Numbered from the stretch's first letter, positions 1-9,166 are shown. The stretch: DNA of 64,000 nt from Candidatus Enterococcus testudinis (GCF_002140915.1 NZ_NGKU01000001.1:1806738-1870737), one strand, 5' to 3'. Made by a program: numbers and translations. Notes: generated from the sequence alone by a model not told the origin.

Positions 1-115
1 GCATATAATAGAAGTAGGACATCGCTTACAATCCATTCTTACCAATCTTCTACATTTTTTTTGGTGATTGATTGTTATCTGGCTAGTCCAATAAGTATGA
101 AAGGAGGTATGATAC

Positions 116-643
116 GTGCTCCAGAGCTATGCCCCAGAGCAAATCTATTTTACACTGTTACTCATTTGTGCTTTTTTAGCGGTGGTTTTGCTGATTTTCG
201 GTGATGTCTTTGATTTCGATGGTCCAATTGATCCAATGTTGATCATTCCATGGATCGCCTTTCTCAGTTTACTCGGTTACATCGGCGAACAATGGTTCAC
301 ACTTTCCTCAACGAGTATCTTCCTGATCAGCAGCGCTTTATCCACCGGTCTGGTTTTCCTGTTAAACTTTTACATCTTAGTCCCATTACGCCAAGCCGAA
401 TCCACATTGTCTAGTTCTGAAAAAAGTTTTGAAGGCCGCGTGGCCACCATACTGACCCCTATCCCCTGTCAAGGTCTTGGTGAGATCCAATTGACCAGTG
501 TGACTGGCTCGACCAATCGACCAGCCGCCGCCTTCCAACCCATTGAAGAACCGTTGGCAGCCGGGACGAGTGTTTTGATTATCGAAGTCAAAGACCGGGT
601 CTGTTATGTCGTACCCTACGTCGACCAACAACTAAAACTTTAA
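116..643 (+). CDS. NfeD-like membrane protein
   Basis: Small membrane protein of the NfeD/YuaF type, 175 aa. Hydrophobic segments lie at about residues 9-30, 40-60 and 68-90, followed by a soluble C-terminal domain of about 80 residues expected to be the OB-fold seen in NfeD proteins. I chose the GTG at 116 because AAGGAGG (101-107) sits 8 nt upstream; the nearby ATG at 109 is in another frame. It ends 13 nt before a flotillin gene, the same pairing as yuaF-yuaG in Bacillus, so it probably works with that flotillin in membrane microdomain organisation. The family call rests on topology and context more than on a diagnostic motif. Confidence 0.8.
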   Translation: MLQSYAPEQIYFTLLLICAFLAVVLLIFGDVFDFDGPIDPMLIIPWIAFLSLLGYIGEQWFTLSSTSIFLISSALSTGLVFLLNFYILVPLRQAESTLSSSEKSFEGRVATILTPIPCQGLGEIQLTSVTGSTNRPAAAFQPIEEPLAAGTSVLIIEVKDRVCYVVPYVDQQLKL

Positions 644-656
644 AAGAGGTGGTTCT

Positions 657-2108
657 ATGTCAATTCTATACTCAACATTGTTCATTCCAATCGCGTTACT
701 ATTGTTTATTCTCCTGATGTTGCTGATTGTTTTCGTATCAAAGTACCAAACGGCCAAACCCGATGAAGCATTGATCATTAGCGGCAGTTATTTGGGCAAG
801 AAAAATGTCCATGCTGATGAAAGCAACAATCGCATCAAGATCGTTCGTGGCGGTGGTGCGTTTGTCCTCCCAGTCTTCCAGCGATCAAATCGCATCAGCT
901 TATTGTCCAGCAAACTTGATGTTTCCACGCCTGAAGTCTATACCGAACAAGGCGTGCCAGTCATGTGCGATGGCACATCGATCATCAAGATCGGTTCATC
1001 AGTTGAAGAAATCGCCACAGCAGCCGAGCAATTTCTCGGAAAGACGCGAGATGAATTGGAAAATGAAGCCAGAGAAGTCTTAGAAGGTCATCTTCGCTCG
1101 ATCCTTGGCTCAATGACCGTTGAAGAAATCTATCAAAATCGCGATAAGTTCAGTCAGAGCGTCCAAGAAGTAGCCTCTGTTGATTTGGCGAAAATGGGAC
1201 TGATCATCGTTTCCTTTACCATTAAGGAAGTTCGGGATAAGAATGGTTACCTCGATTCACTAGGAAAACCACGTATCGCGCAAGTCAAACGAGATGCAGA
1301 AATTGCAGAAGCCGAAGCACTGAAAGAAACCCGAATCAAAAAAGCCCGCTCAGAACAAGAATCACAAACAGCCGAATCAAAGCGATTGACAGAAATCGCT
1401 GAAGCATTGAAAGAAAAAGAATTAAAGCTGGCACTCTATAAGAAAGAACAAGATATTGCCAAAGCTGATGCGGACCAAGCTTATCACCTGCAAAGTGCGA
1501 TCATCAAACAACAAGTCGTTGCACAAGAAATCGAAGTCCAAGTCATCGAGCGACAAAAGCAAATCGAATTGGAAGAAAAAGAGATTCAAAGACGTGAACG
1601 GCAGTACGATGCCGAAGTCAAAAAGAAAGCTGATGCCGACCGCTATGCCCTTGAACAAGACGCTTTGGCGAAAAAGAGCCTAGCGCAAGCCACGACAGAA
1701 GCGGAGAAATTCCGCACCGAATCCATGGCCAAAGCGGAATCTGACAAGATCCGTTTGATTGGATTAGCAGAAGCGGAGACCACTCTGGCCAAAGGAACTG
1801 CTGAAGCAGAAACCAAAGAGAAAATCGCCGAAGCCTTCAAAAAATATGACGAAGCAGCAATCCTTAGCATGATCGTCGAAATCATGCCAGCTTTGGTCAA
1901 AGAAGCAGCAGCTCCATTAGGCAATATCGACAAAATATCTGTTGTCGATACCGGTTCAAGCGAAGGCGGCGGTGCCAATCGCGTGACCAATTATGCCACC
2001 AATCTGTTGGCATCCAGCCAAGAAACTTTAAAGGAAACAACTGGTTTGGATGTAAAAGCACTGATAGAGAATTTTGTTGGCGCTTCTGATTTGATGAAGA
2101 AAGATTAA
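657..2108 (+). CDS. floT: flotillin-like SPFH protein
   Basis: Flotillin family protein, 483 aa, near the usual length of about 500. Residues 1-25 are a hydrophobic anchor, residues about 30-200 are the SPFH/band-7 domain, and residues about 200-360 are a very long charged coiled coil rich in Glu-Ala-Glu-Ala and Lys repeats, followed by a C-terminal assembly region. Flotillins form large oligomers on the cytoplasmic face of the membrane and organise lipid domains and membrane fluidity. The start has AGAGGTGG just upstream. It is co-transcribed with the NfeD-like gene and closed by the terminator at 2116-2165. Equivalent to YuaG/FloT of Bacillus by architecture. Confidence 0.9.
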   Translation: MSILYSTLFIPIALLLFILLMLLIVFVSKYQTAKPDEALIISGSYLGKKNVHADESNNRIKIVRGGGAFVLPVFQRSNRISLLSSKLDVSTPEVYTEQGVPVMCDGTSIIKIGSSVEEIATAAEQFLGKTRDELENEAREVLEGHLRSILGSMTVEEIYQNRDKFSQSVQEVASVDLAKMGLIIVSFTIKEVRDKNGYLDSLGKPRIAQVKRDAEIAEAEALKETRIKKARSEQESQTAESKRLTEIAEALKEKELKLALYKKEQDIAKADADQAYHLQSAIIKQQVVAQEIEVQVIERQKQIELEEKEIQRRERQYDAEVKKKADADRYALEQDALAKKSLAQATTEAEKFRTESMAKAESDKIRLIGLAEAETTLAKGTAEAETKEKIAEAFKKYDEAAILSMIVEIMPALVKEAAAPLGNIDKISVVDTGSSEGGGANRVTNYATNLLASSQETLKETTGLDVKALIENFVGASDLMKKD

Positions 2109-2115
2109 CATACCT

Positions 2116-2165
2116 AAAATCAGCCTCCAAAATGGTATATCGTCCATTTTAGAGGCTGATTTTTA
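2116..2165. terminator. bidirectional terminator, flotillin / isochorismatase
   Basis: Long hairpin with arms AATCAGCCTC and GAGGCTGATT, extended by AAAATGG/CCATTTT, flanked by A and T runs. It separates the two convergent genes and overlaps the stop codon of the minus-strand gene. Confidence 0.85.
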
Positions 2166-2717
2166 TTGTATGTTCTTTAGCAATTCATCCGTACACAACA
2201 CCGTTGAAAATTCATCATGTAAGGTTGCCAACGTGAGTTGATGAACCTGTTCTGCATCTATCAGCTGTCCATGATGATCCACCAGATCAAAGGCTGCTGT
2301 AGCATCTTCAACGAGATAGGTCTGGTACCCAAGGTTGCCGCTCATCCGAGTGGTTGTAGAGACACAATGGGGTGTGGTCAAACCGATGATCACAACATGT
2401 TTGATTTGCAGTAATGTCAAATAAGCTTGTAAGTCCGTTCCGATAAAAGCGCTATTGACCTCTTTTTCGATGACCTTCTCACCTGCCGTAGCCTCAAACC
2501 CTGTTTGAGGTTCGAAGCCTTCATGGTGGATATAAAATCGAGATTGCTCATTCTCCGAGCGATGACGGATATGAATGATCGTCCATCCCTGATTACGACA
2601 GACCTCTAAAATTCGCAACATATTGTCTTCTGCCTGCGGATTGTTCCTGTTTCCCCAAGAAGGTGCTTGAAATGCTTTTTGCACATCTATAATCAATAAA
2701 GCTGTATCTGTATTCAT
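2163..2717 (-). CDS. isochorismatase-family cysteine hydrolase
   Basis: Cysteine hydrolase of the isochorismatase/nicotinamidase superfamily, 184 aa, a normal length. The catalytic triad can be placed: Asp11 (IIDVQ), Lys85 (EKEVNSAF) and Cys118 (PHCVSTTTR). The substrate cannot be told from sequence; family members hydrolyse isochorismate, nicotinamide, N-carbamoyl compounds or ureas, and nothing nearby indicates a siderophore or NAD pathway. The start at 2717 has AAGGAGG 6 nt upstream. It appears monocistronic, ending at the shared terminator. Confidence 0.88.
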   Translation of the reverse strand: MNTDTALLIIDVQKAFQAPSWGNRNNPQAEDNMLRILEVCRNQGWTIIHIRHRSENEQSRFYIHHEGFEPQTGFEATAGEKVIEKEVNSAFIGTDLQAYLTLLQIKHVVIIGLTTPHCVSTTTRMSGNLGYQTYLVEDATAAFDLVDHHGQLIDAEQVHQLTLATLHDEFSTVLCTDELLKNIQ

Positions 2718-2847
2718 TGTATTCCTCCTTGTAGTTGATGCATGTTGTCGTTTTTTACATATTGTACGCGATTCTATATGTGAATACTACAAATATATAG
2801 CAAGAGAAGGAGGATAAATGATTTGTATTTGGGATTATATGTCATAT

Positions 2848-3231
2848 TGGAATAGCAACTCTTTTTTTGCCGAAAATTAAAAGGTTAAAAAACAGGTGCT
2901 TGTTATCTAATCCGATTGTCCTTGACAACGAGCTTTCATGGACGTTGATCAACCGTGGCGAAGCAACGATCAAAAATATCTACCACTACGCAACGCTACC
3001 ACATCCATGGTCATTAGCAAGGATTCGATATGCCAAATTCCGATTTCGAATGGCTATTGGTGTCTCATATCCTAAAAATCCATGCAACCGAAGATGGTTC
3101 TACCAATTGACGTAATCAAATAATTGCAGTTTAAGTTGATTCAATGTATTAAATGTATGTGGATACACAAATTCTGCTTTGAATGACTTATTGGTCGATT
3201 CTGCCATGGGATTATTATAGAAGCTTCCTTG
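2848..3231 (-). mobile_element. IS3-family remnant, left copy (5' truncated)
   Basis: Read on the minus strand this encodes the last part of an IS3-family OrfB transposase (GSFYNNPMAES, KSFKAEFVYP, LRLHGFLGYETPIAI), with an in-frame stop after DYVNW, followed by the element's 3' end. The 5' half is missing. It is about 90% identical by eye, and in inverse orientation, to 10835-11212. The two copies bracket the folate cluster. It cannot make an active transposase. Confidence 0.85.
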
Positions 3232-3344
3232 TCAAGTTATACCAGATGAAATAACGAAAGTCAGAGATTATTCGTTATTTCTTTGCCCGAAAATCCAAGT
3301 GCTACGATGACCAAAAAATCGACAAAATATGATGTCCCATTACA

Positions 3345-3866
3345 TTATTTTACTAACTCGAAGTATTTTAAGAATTCATTTGGTACTTGATATTTACCCA
3401 TCAAGTAAGTTTCAAGTTCTGCTCTAATTGGCTTTTTCAACGACAGACTTAATTTATACCGAAAATCGATATGTGTATGAGCAGGTTCTTGAGTAAAAGT
3501 ATTTTCAGGAATATTGATTAGGTTTACATCAAGTAATGGATATAGTTTATTAGGGATAACAAAATATCCAGTTTCTTCATTAAATTCCCTAACTGCTGTT
3601 TCTAATGGTGTTTCTCCAAACTCAACATGCCCTGCTGGCAGAAGTCTTTTCTTTAAGTATGGATGTTCTATAAAAAACATAGTGTCCTGATTAAAAACAA
3701 CAGCACTTGCAGATAAATGAATGTTACGGTTATTTTCTCTTAAGACTCTTCCATTAGAATCAACAATCAATTTCTTAATTCTCGCTAGTTTGTCCTGACC
3801 TGTAAAATTCGACAAAGGAGTTGCCGTTAAATTCAATTCGCGCAGTATTTCTTTGGTAATATCCAT
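3345..3866 (-). CDS. Nudix hydrolase, candidate FolQ
   Basis: Nudix hydrolase, 173 aa. The Nudix box is intact (GHVEFGE...REFNEETGY, about residues 82-104), so a pyrophosphohydrolase is expected. I start it at the ATG at 3866, with GGGAGAG 9 nt upstream, one base after the folP stop. It is the last gene of the folate operon. Lactococcus lactis has a Nudix gene (folQ/ylgG) in its folate cluster that removes pyrophosphate from dihydroneopterin triphosphate, the step between FolE and FolB. That role is an inference from position; the Nudix fold is seen directly. An N-terminal region of about 75 residues precedes the Nudix domain. Confidence 0.8.
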   Translation of the reverse strand: MDITKEILRELNLTATPLSNFTGQDKLARIKKLIVDSNGRVLRENNRNIHLSASAVVFNQDTMFFIEHPYLKKRLLPAGHVEFGETPLETAVREFNEETGYFVIPNKLYPLLDVNLINIPENTFTQEPAHTHIDFRYKLSLSLKKPIRAELETYLMGKYQVPNEFLKYFELVK

Positions 3867-3867
3867 T

Positions 3868-4952
3868 CTAAAGCTCTCCCACCAAAGTTTCATAATAACA
3901 AGTCATTATATCAATCATCTGTTTGGTCTCTTCAATATCGTGAACACGCAAAACTCTCCCACCATTTCTAATCATTAAACTTTCTAATAAAATTGTTGAA
4001 AGCAACCGACCACTCACCTCAATCTCAAATAATTTACCCAAAAAGCTCTTCCTTGAGATAGCAATCATAGTGGGAACTTTTAACTGACTTAATTGTGAGA
4101 CCATTTTAATTCTCATTAAATCCTCTTTAGCATCCCCGCCAAAAGAAAATCCCACACCTGGGTCAATAACAACTTTATTTTTTTGAATACCAATAGATTC
4201 CAATTCACTTAGTTTGTTACTAAAATATTGAGGAAGATCAGTAACCGGAACTCGATTTTTTTTCTTCCATTATTCATGACCACTAAACTCGGCTGGAAAT
4301 CTTTGATTATTTCTATTTTTTTGGAGTTATCAAACCCAGTTACATCATTAATAATATCCACTTGATACTCCTTAAGCGCATACATCATAACATAAGCATT
4401 ATCTGTGTCTACAGATAATACTGTATTGGGAAAATACTTCTTAATATTTTCTATGACATGAGTTAGTCTCATCCACTCTACCTCTGGTGAAATATCTTTA
4501 AATCCAGGTCGTACTGATTTTCCGCCCAGTTCGATCACTGAAGCGCCTTGGACCAAGTCTTTTTCAACCTTGTGAAGAATTTTAGATATTTCGTTGTGGT
4601 TATTACTATTATAGAAAGAATCTGGAGTACAATTTACTATAGAGACAATAATAGGTTTTTTAGTTAAATCAAAACTAAAGTTTCTCCCTTTCCAAACTAA
4701 TCTATTTTCTTGAAATATTTTCTCTAATATCTCTATGTTATTTACAAAATAATTAAGTTTCTCACACTCATTGATAAAGAAATCAATCTCGGTTAAGTTA
4801 AAGCTAACTAGCCAACAACCGTTAACTTTTTCTATACGGGCTCCAACTTTTTTCACTAAAAATTTTAGTTCTAACAATTCTTTATGATTTACGTCTGAAA
4901 ACTGTACTAAAATTTTAGTATAGTCACTTTCTCCTACCTCACTTACTATCAT
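3868..4952 (-). pseudogene. folP: dihydropteroate synthase, frameshifted
   Basis: Dihydropteroate synthase, which joins hydroxymethyl-dihydropterin pyrophosphate to p-aminobenzoate. The reading frame breaks at a run of eight A on the coding strand (4256-4263). Before it are PIIVSIVNCTPDSF, ELGGKSVRPG and NDVTGF; after it, in the next frame, are VIDPGVGF, ISRKSFLG and LRVHDIEET. Adding one A restores a continuous protein of 361 aa. The ATG at 4952 has AAGAAGG 8 nt upstream. About 100 residues precede the usual FolP core. It may be a true mutation, a sequencing error, or a slippage site that still yields some full-length protein. Confidence 0.88.
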
Positions 4953-5006
4953 TGAATTCACCTTCTTTGCATGTGGTCTAACTATCTAAATATCGTTTAC
5001 ACTCAA

Positions 5007-5579
5007 TCATGTTCTATTCAACGTTTGAAGAAATTCTGATCTTACTACTGTATTCTTATTGAAACATCCGGTATAAAACGTTGTCCTGGTTACACAATTT
5101 CCTTTCTTTATCCCACGCATTTCAACACACATGTGTCGAGCGTCTATTACGACAGCTGTCCCCTGTGGCATCAAGATTTCTTCTAAGATCAAGGCAATAT
5201 CTTTGGTAATATTTTCTTGAACACTTAATTTTTTTGAAACAAAATCAACCAATCTAGGTATTTTACTCAGACCAATTATTTTCCCTTTATTTGGAATATA
5301 CCCAACATGTACCTCACCAAAATAGGGAAGCATATGATGTTCACACATCGAATAAAAAGGAATGTTATTGATCAAAACCATTTGAGAATTACTTGATGGA
5401 TCTGTCGTAAAAATCTTATAATCTTTAAATACATCTTCTCCTTGAGATGAAAGGATTTCCTGATACATTTTAGCAACTCTTTTCGGTGTATCAAGTAAAC
5501 CTTCTCTTGTCGGGTTATCTCCAGTAATTTTGATAATATTTCTCACACAATCTTCTATTGTAACTTGTTCTCTATCCAT
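5007..5579 (-). CDS. folE: GTP cyclohydrolase I
   Basis: GTP cyclohydrolase I converts GTP to dihydroneopterin triphosphate, the entry step of folate synthesis. The protein has 190 aa, a normal length. The zinc ligands Cys79, His82 (SMCEHHMLPYFG) and Cys151 (RHMCVEMRG) are present, as are the active-site stretch GLSKIPRLVDFVSKKLSVQE and the C-terminal TRTTFYTG. The start has AAAAAGGAGG 6 nt upstream. It sits between folK and folP in the minus-strand folate operon, with a 142-nt gap after folK in which I see no gene. Confidence 0.95.
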   Translation of the reverse strand: MDREQVTIEDCVRNIIKITGDNPTREGLLDTPKRVAKMYQEILSSQGEDVFKDYKIFTTDPSSNSQMVLINNIPFYSMCEHHMLPYFGEVHVGYIPNKGKIIGLSKIPRLVDFVSKKLSVQENITKDIALILEEILMPQGTAVVIDARHMCVEMRGIKKGNCVTRTTFYTGCFNKNTVVRSEFLQTLNRT

Positions 5580-5721
5580 TATAGCCTCCTTTTTGATTCA
5601 ATCCTTTTTACTACTCAAGTTAAGTAATCAACAATAAATTTTCATGCTATTTGATTTTAATCAAATATTTAAATGTTTTGTCGCATCATTTTAGCCTTAT
5701 TTTGTAGAGGTGTAACATGCC

Positions 5722-6213
5722 TCACTCTATGCTCCCTATTCGATTTATTTCTTGTGTGTCAAATTGAAGTTTTAAAATTTGTGACTTAAGATATTTATAT
5801 TGATAGAAGTTAATTCCACATATATCTAGTAATGGGATTAGCACAAACAATCGGTTGCCAATCTCTTTATGTGGTACCTCTAAGGATGGTGACTGAATTT
5901 CTTCTTCATTGAAATATAAAATATCAATATCTATCGTTCGTGGTCCCCACCTCACTTCCCTTTTTCTACCTAACTGAGACTCAATTAGTTGTATTTTTTC
6001 AAGTAATTGTGAGGATGTATAGATCGTTTCCATTCGTAAGGCTAGATTAAAAAAATCTGATTGATCAATTCCACCAACAGGAGATGTCTGATAAATTGGA
6101 GATATCCTCTTAACGAAAATATGCTGATCACTCACAAGGAGTTCAATTGCTTTTCGCAAGTGACTGACTGGATCTCCAAGATTACTTCCGAGACTTAAAT
6201 ATACTTGATTCAT
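5722..6213 (-). CDS. folK: 6-hydroxymethyl-7,8-dihydropterin pyrophosphokinase
   Basis: HPPK transfers pyrophosphate from ATP to 6-hydroxymethyl-dihydropterin. The protein has 163 aa. The N-terminal SLGSNLGD, the substrate loop SPVGGIDQSDFFN and the signature WGPRTIDIDIL are all intact. In many bacteria FolK is fused to FolB or FolP; here it stands alone. It starts 3 nt after folB with GGAAGG upstream, so the two are probably translated together. Confidence 0.95.
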   Translation of the reverse strand: MNQVYLSLGSNLGDPVSHLRKAIELLVSDQHIFVKRISPIYQTSPVGGIDQSDFFNLALRMETIYTSSQLLEKIQLIESQLGRKREVRWGPRTIDIDILYFNEEEIQSPSLEVPHKEIGNRLFVLIPLLDICGINFYQYKYLKSQILKLQFDTQEINRIGSIE

Positions 6214-6216
6214 TTT

Positions 6217-6567
6217 TTAACCTTCCATTTCAAGTTCTACACAATCAAAAATCCCTTCAATTGGAACATTGATTTTTCGGATATTTATCTTGACACCTGC
6301 AATCTTTCGGGTATCTATTTCTTTTATACGAGTAACTATAATTGTTCCCAAGGTTTCAACCAAGTCAACTTGACTATTTGAAACCACTTCTGATACTAGT
6401 TGATAAAAATGAGCATAATTAATCGTAGTATCAATGTTATCCACTTCAATCGAATGATTAATTTGAACAGCTAAATCAATTTCTAAATTTTGACCAAGCT
6501 TTTTCTCCTCTTGAAATACACCAATATGACTACGAAACTTCATATTATTTATTTTGATTACATACAT
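6217..6567 (-). CDS. folB: dihydroneopterin aldolase
   Basis: FolB cleaves 7,8-dihydroneopterin to hydroxymethyl-dihydropterin and glycolaldehyde. The protein has 116 aa, the usual length for the stand-alone enzyme. Family features are visible: FRSHIGVFQEEKKLGQ with the binding Glu, TINYAHFYQLV, DLVETLG and the C-terminal RKINVPIEGIFDCVELEM containing the catalytic Lys. The start at 6567 has GGAGGAG just upstream. It follows the ABC exporter genes by 10 nt, which ties transporter and pathway into one transcript. Confidence 0.94.
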   Translation of the reverse strand: MYVIKINNMKFRSHIGVFQEEKKLGQNLEIDLAVQINHSIEVDNIDTTINYAHFYQLVSEVVSNSQVDLVETLGTIIVTRIKEIDTRKIAGVKINIRKINVPIEGIFDCVELEMEG

Positions 6568-6577
6568 TTTTCTCCTC

Positions 6578-7354
6578 CTATGAACCTGTTGAAGAATATC
6601 GACCGATACAATAAACCCAAAAACCTAAAGTCAAGATAAAAAATGGAATCGATACCAATGGAGTAAATGCAAAAAGCACCTGCTCAGACTTACCAAAGAT
6701 GAATAAAAACGGATAGTAATTAATTATTGCAAATGGAAAAACATAGGTTAACACCTGCTGGATTCTTTGCCCCATAACATCGACAGGATAATGTAGGCAA
6801 TCTGATCCACTCCCCATCAGAAGGATGGAAATATTGATCGATTGAATTGAAAAAAACGTTAGCGATCCAAAAAAAAGGTAGATCCCTAAAAATAATATAA
6901 TTCCACCGATTACAATAAGAAACAGTGTCACAACTTGGATGAGATTCCATTCGATTTCATTTAGATTTAGCGCCATGCCTAATAAGATAAAAGACTGAAT
7001 TAATCGACCTACTCTCGAAATCTCGACACCACTTCCCATAACTTGCAATAAGATGGCCTGAGGTCGAAGAAAATAGATATCTAATGCGCCTTGTCTGATC
7101 AGCTCTGAAATATTATTTATTCCTTTTCCTAAAATTTCACCACAAGTATATGAGATGTTAACGCATCCATAGACGAGCAAGGCTTGTGCAAATGAATAAT
7201 TTCTTATTGATCCTAATGATTGAAAAAGTAAATAGAAAGTGAATATAAAGGTAAACTGTGCAATAAATTGACCAGCAATCAGTAAATACGTGGAAATATT
7301 ATATTCAAACTGAGCTTGAATATTTTTTTTTACTAATGTCATATAGGCAATCAT
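6578..7354 (-). CDS. ABC-2 type permease (second subunit)
   Basis: Integral membrane protein of 258 aa with about six hydrophobic segments. The motif RQGALDIYFLRPQAILLQV after the second segment is typical of the paired ABC-2 permeases related to COG3694/COG4587 (DUF990-type). With the next permease and the ATPase it should form an exporter of unknown substrate. The gene starts 3 nt after the stop of the preceding permease and ends 10 nt before folB. No substrate-binding protein is encoded, consistent with export. Confidence 0.82.
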   Translation of the reverse strand: MIAYMTLVKKNIQAQFEYNISTYLLIAGQFIAQFTFIFTFYLLFQSLGSIRNYSFAQALLVYGCVNISYTCGEILGKGINNISELIRQGALDIYFLRPQAILLQVMGSGVEISRVGRLIQSFILLGMALNLNEIEWNLIQVVTLFLIVIGGIILFLGIYLFFGSLTFFSIQSINISILLMGSGSDCLHYPVDVMGQRIQQVLTYVFPFAIINYYPFLFIFGKSEQVLFAFTPLVSIPFFILTLGFWVYCIGRYSSTGS

Positions 7355-7357
7355 TTG

Positions 7358-8140
7358 TCAGCCCCCTTGCACAATAATTTGTTTCAAATTTGCGTTTAAC
7401 CATCTTTGCCCACAAGCGATCAAAAGTAAGATCCAAATGACTTGAAAAAATATCCCTGATAGCTCTCCAGTATTCCCACTCACAAGTTGAATCGGATATG
7501 CAATACCATATTTAAACGGCAATAAACTTAGTACCTGTTTCAATGAGTCTGGAAAAAGCGTGAAAGGAAGCACTAATCCCCCACAAAATTCCACCACTGA
7601 GCCAAAAACCAGCAATGAGCCAATAATTGATAATGTGTGAAAAACTGAAATATAAACCAGCAACGATAAAACCGTATTTAAAATTAAAGCGAGTAAAATC
7701 GCTAAGAAAATAATGAAACCTCTCTCCATAGAAATCGTTAGAACGAGTCTATATTCTATGGGAAAAAAACCAACAATGAGAAGTAAGGGTAAACTTGAAA
7801 TAACCCCTGTAAAAAAACGCTGTGAAATTAGTCGAGTAAACCATGACCAGTATAAGTTGACAGGTTTCATATAATCGCATGCAATGTCCCCACTCTTAAT
7901 AAGAATGGCTAAATCATTATCGATTATCCAAGAAGAGATGAAGGGCGCTAAGCAAGTTTGAATCCAAATATAGTTTATCAATTCTCCTCTTTGTTCCAAA
8001 TCCAAGGATAAAGAATTAAACGCCATCAATATTGAAATTGACAGAAGTCCTCTAAGAAAATATAATGGCAACGAAGAAAATATTGCTAATTTGTATTGCC
8101 ATATCTGCTTAGCACGATAAATGAAAATCTCTAGATACAT
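7358..8140 (-). CDS. ABC-2 type permease (first subunit)
   Basis: Membrane protein of 260 aa with about six transmembrane segments. The loop KSGDIACDYMKPVNLYWSW matches the conserved cytoplasmic loop of DUF990-type permeases (usually ...GDIA..LLRPV...), the sister motif of that in the following permease. The start at 8140 has GAAGGAGG upstream. It lies 33 nt after the ATPase gene. The two permeases are diverged paralogues and probably heterodimerise. The substrate is unknown. Confidence 0.82.
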   Translation of the reverse strand: MYLEIFIYRAKQIWQYKLAIFSSLPLYFLRGLLSISILMAFNSLSLDLEQRGELINYIWIQTCLAPFISSWIIDNDLAILIKSGDIACDYMKPVNLYWSWFTRLISQRFFTGVISSLPLLLIVGFFPIEYRLVLTISMERGFIIFLAILLALILNTVLSLLVYISVFHTLSIIGSLLVFGSVVEFCGGLVLPFTLFPDSLKQVLSLLPFKYGIAYPIQLVSGNTGELSGIFFQVIWILLLIACGQRWLNANLKQIIVQGG

Positions 8141-8173
8141 TAGAACCTCCTTCCCTTCGATAGCATTTTCGGA

Positions 8174-9166
8174 TCAAATATCTAATTCGGTATAGTAGCG
8201 TGCAATAATTTCTTCAATCGTTAATGATTGTATTTGATAACTACATACCACTTCACTTGTAGAAAGATAAGCAAGTAACTCACTAAACTTGCTTGATTTT
8301 TCCCGAAACTCCGCAATCATTTCATTTGGTTGTTCTGATAGAATGTTTTCCTCAAAGTTCTCTTGTATTTTTTTTACTATTTTATTTAATTGATGTGACG
8401 CATTAAATTTAATAGTTACTTTCTTGAAGTTTGCAAATCTATTCTTGATCTCAACAAAGTCTCCATCAAAAAGTTTTTTTCCCTTTCCAATAATAATCAC
8501 CCGATCTGTCAACGCCTCAATATCATTCATATCATGAGTCGTTAAAACAACCGTCATTCGTCTCCTAAGATTAATCGTTTTTATAAACCGATGCACAGCT
8601 AACTTTGAACGAGCATCAAGACCAAGGGTTGGTTCATCTAAGAATAGTATTTCAGGATCATGCAATAAAGCAACAATAATCTCACACCTCATCCGTTGCC
8701 CTAAACTTAGTTGTCGTACCGGTATAGATAAAAGATCTTCGATTTCTAATAAAGAAACCAATTCCACTCGATTTTCCTTAAATTTTTTTTGAGGAATCTT
8801 ATAGATTTTTTGCATGAGGTTAATGGAATCTAAAACAGGCAAATCCCACATTAAATTTGAACGATTTCCAAAAACCGCACCAACTTTCCTGACAAATTGA
8901 ATACGATTTTCGGTTGGATCTACATTTAACACTCTACAAAAACCACTACTAGGCTTCAAAATACCAGTCATAATCTTAATCGTAGTTGATTTACCAGCAC
9001 CATTGGGCCCAATGTATCCGACAATTTCTCCTTCTTTTATTTGAAAGCTGACATCAGATAAAGCTACTTTCTCAATCGATTTCCTGATAAAAAGATCTCT
9101 AAAAAGATTCCCTTGCCTGTTTCTAACATGATAAACTTTAGAAATATTTGAGAAGATAATGTCCAT
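8174..9166 (-). CDS. ABC transporter ATP-binding protein
   Basis: ATPase of the ABC-2 exporter, 330 aa. Walker A (GPNGAGKST), Q-loop region, signature LSLGQRMR, Walker B (EILFLDEPTLGLD) and the H-loop (TTHDM) are intact. A C-terminal extension of about 80 residues is typical of the COG4586 group that partners DUF990-type permeases. I start at the ATG at 9166, preceded by GGGAGAGGGG, instead of an earlier in-frame start. It follows folT by 233 nt, in which I see no gene and no strong terminator, so it probably shares the riboswitch-controlled transcript. Confidence 0.87.
   Translation of the reverse strand: MDIIFSNISKVYHVRNRQGNLFRDLFIRKSIEKVALSDVSFQIKEGEIVGYIGPNGAGKSTTIKIMTGILKPSSGFCRVLNVDPTENRIQFVRKVGAVFGNRSNLMWDLPVLDSINLMQKIYKIPQKKFKENRVELVSLLEIEDLLSIPVRQLSLGQRMRCEIIVALLHDPEILFLDEPTLGLDARSKLAVHRFIKTINLRRRMTVVLTTHDMNDIEALTDRVIIIGKGKKLFDGDFVEIKNRFANFKKVTIKFNASHQLNKIVKKIQENFEENILSEQPNEMIAEFREKSSKFSELLAYLSTSEVVCSYQIQSLTIEEIIARYYTELDI

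Noticed and set aside
2867-3115. Plus-strand ORF of 82 codons
   Set aside because: It is the antisense of the left IS remnant; the true coding sense is the minus-strand transposase fragment. The similar minus-strand ORF at 10946-11161 is the mirror case in the right copy.
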